Assembly: GCA_028274465.1 (NCBI GenBank)
Contig: CM051458.1
Coordinates: 33,120,692-33,184,691, forward strand
Origin: Plantago ovata
Taxonomy: Eukaryota > Streptophyta > Magnoliopsida > Lamiales > Plantaginaceae
Reading direction: 5' to 3'
Length of the DNA stretch: 64,000 bases
Made by a program: the position numbers and the translations under genes. The notes beneath the pieces are model-generated. The model searched no databases. It was not told where the DNA came from and saw nothing but the letters and a program-made list of their open reading frames with translations. This document shows positions 63,656-64,000 of the stretch, piece after piece (the first letter of the stretch is position 1; each line of letters begins with the position of its first letter).

Positions 63656-64000
63656 TGTATTGGCAAAAATTAGATCACTTGGTCATACGTTCACCCAATC
63701 TACAATTTGGTGAAAGTTCACAAGTCAAAATTGCTCTCATGATGATCTAATTTTGACCCTCCGACCACGAACTAGCACACGGATTAGTCTGACCCAATTG
63801 GCTAATTACATGTTGGTCTCCAGCTAATATTCAAAGGCCGCCGGTCCGTGAAAGTGGCCGGGTGCCTCTTCCCATAAGGATTAAAATGGTGCCAACCATT
63901 AATTGGCTCCCTGTCCTAGATTGGTTGTTGCAATTTGTGGACCAAAACCTTGACTCCCTCAACGCCCACGACGCCTCGGCTCAACGTTCAATGTAACGTT
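63656..64000 (+). repeat. Tat element 3' LTR, first 345 bp
   Basis: TGTATTGGC.. matches 48872 onward with several substitutions, a 3-bp deletion and a 28-bp segment (near 63855-63882) absent from the 5' LTR. Cut by the window end. Confidence 0.92.

Larger units (their letters stand above)
48872..64000 (+). mobile_element. Tat-lineage Ty3/gypsy retrotransposon, 3' LTR cut by window end
   Basis: 5' LTR, PBS, gag, protease, RT, RNase H, a second RNase H, integrase, a 2.8-kb noncoding tail with tandem repeats, polypurine tract and the first 345 bp of the 3' LTR are all present in order. The second RNase H and the long tail place it in Tat. A gag-only Athila-like element (54863-60278) sits in integrase. 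The two LTR pieces differ by several substitutions and a 28-bp indel, so the insertion is not recent. Confidence 0.93.

Overview
The window is repeat-rich plant nuclear DNA, most likely heterochromatin of a eudicot. It consists almost entirely of LTR retrotransposons inserted into one another. I found no convincing host gene, no tRNA and no intact rRNA gene. The plant origin is supported by Athila-, Tat- and SIRE-type pol sequences, primer-binding sites next to LTRs, 5-bp target-site duplications (TSDs), and a Cassandra LTR carrying a 5S-rRNA-like segment. The species cannot be read from the sequence. Every element carries frameshifts or stops, so nothing here looks autonomous.

Layout. (1) 1-6255: an Athila-lineage Ty3/gypsy element, cut by the window's left edge, with gag-protease, RT-RNase H and integrase followed by a long noncoding 3' region and a truncated 3' LTR. 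(2) 6256-6481: an unassigned relic. (3) 6482-41923: a cluster of SIRE-like Ty1/copia elements. Four forward pieces of a large third ORF (called aORF here: copies alpha, beta, gamma, delta) and one inverted piece (epsilon) are interleaved with LTR A (10134-11654), inverted LTR B (16514-18095), a solo LTR C with TSD (27735-29453) and LTR D (31957-33473). LTR D serves at once as the 3' LTR of one element and the 5' LTR of the next. Two pol regions are present (19195-23808 and 33586-40853), and a 100-N gap lies at 19095-19194. Guests inside the cluster are a Cassandra solo LTR (12882-13184) and an inverted Athila-family LTR (34307-35763). (4) 41924-45420: an inverted, decayed Tat-like gypsy element in which tandem repeats have overrun the pol reading frames. 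(5) 45421-48871: unrecognised sequence. (6) 48872-64000: a Tat-lineage gypsy element with a 5' LTR, gag, protease, RT, two RNase H domains, integrase, a repeat-rich 3' region with an antisense ORF, and the start of its 3' LTR. Its integrase is split by a complete 5.4-kb non-autonomous Athila-like gag-only element (54863-60278, TSD GCTAC).

The most unusual signals are in the SIRE-like family. Its aORF contains three phase-0 segments of 72-75 bp with GT..AG ends, CTAAC- or CTTAC-like branch sites and pyrimidine-rich acceptors, so they look like minimal plant introns, yet they keep the reading frame when retained. Between pol and aORF lies an array of seven short hairpins, nearly all with a 7-nt loop of the form ACNGGNA, followed by a conserved TATATAAA box about 135-157 bp before the aORF start. 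Together these suggest that the third ORF has its own expression control through a subgenomic RNA and optional splicing. That is inference and needs transcript data.

The Athila-type LTRs carry a separate oddity: clusters of near-perfect GC palindromes around GGCGANTCGCC that vary in number between LTRs and recur in the 3' noncoding region.
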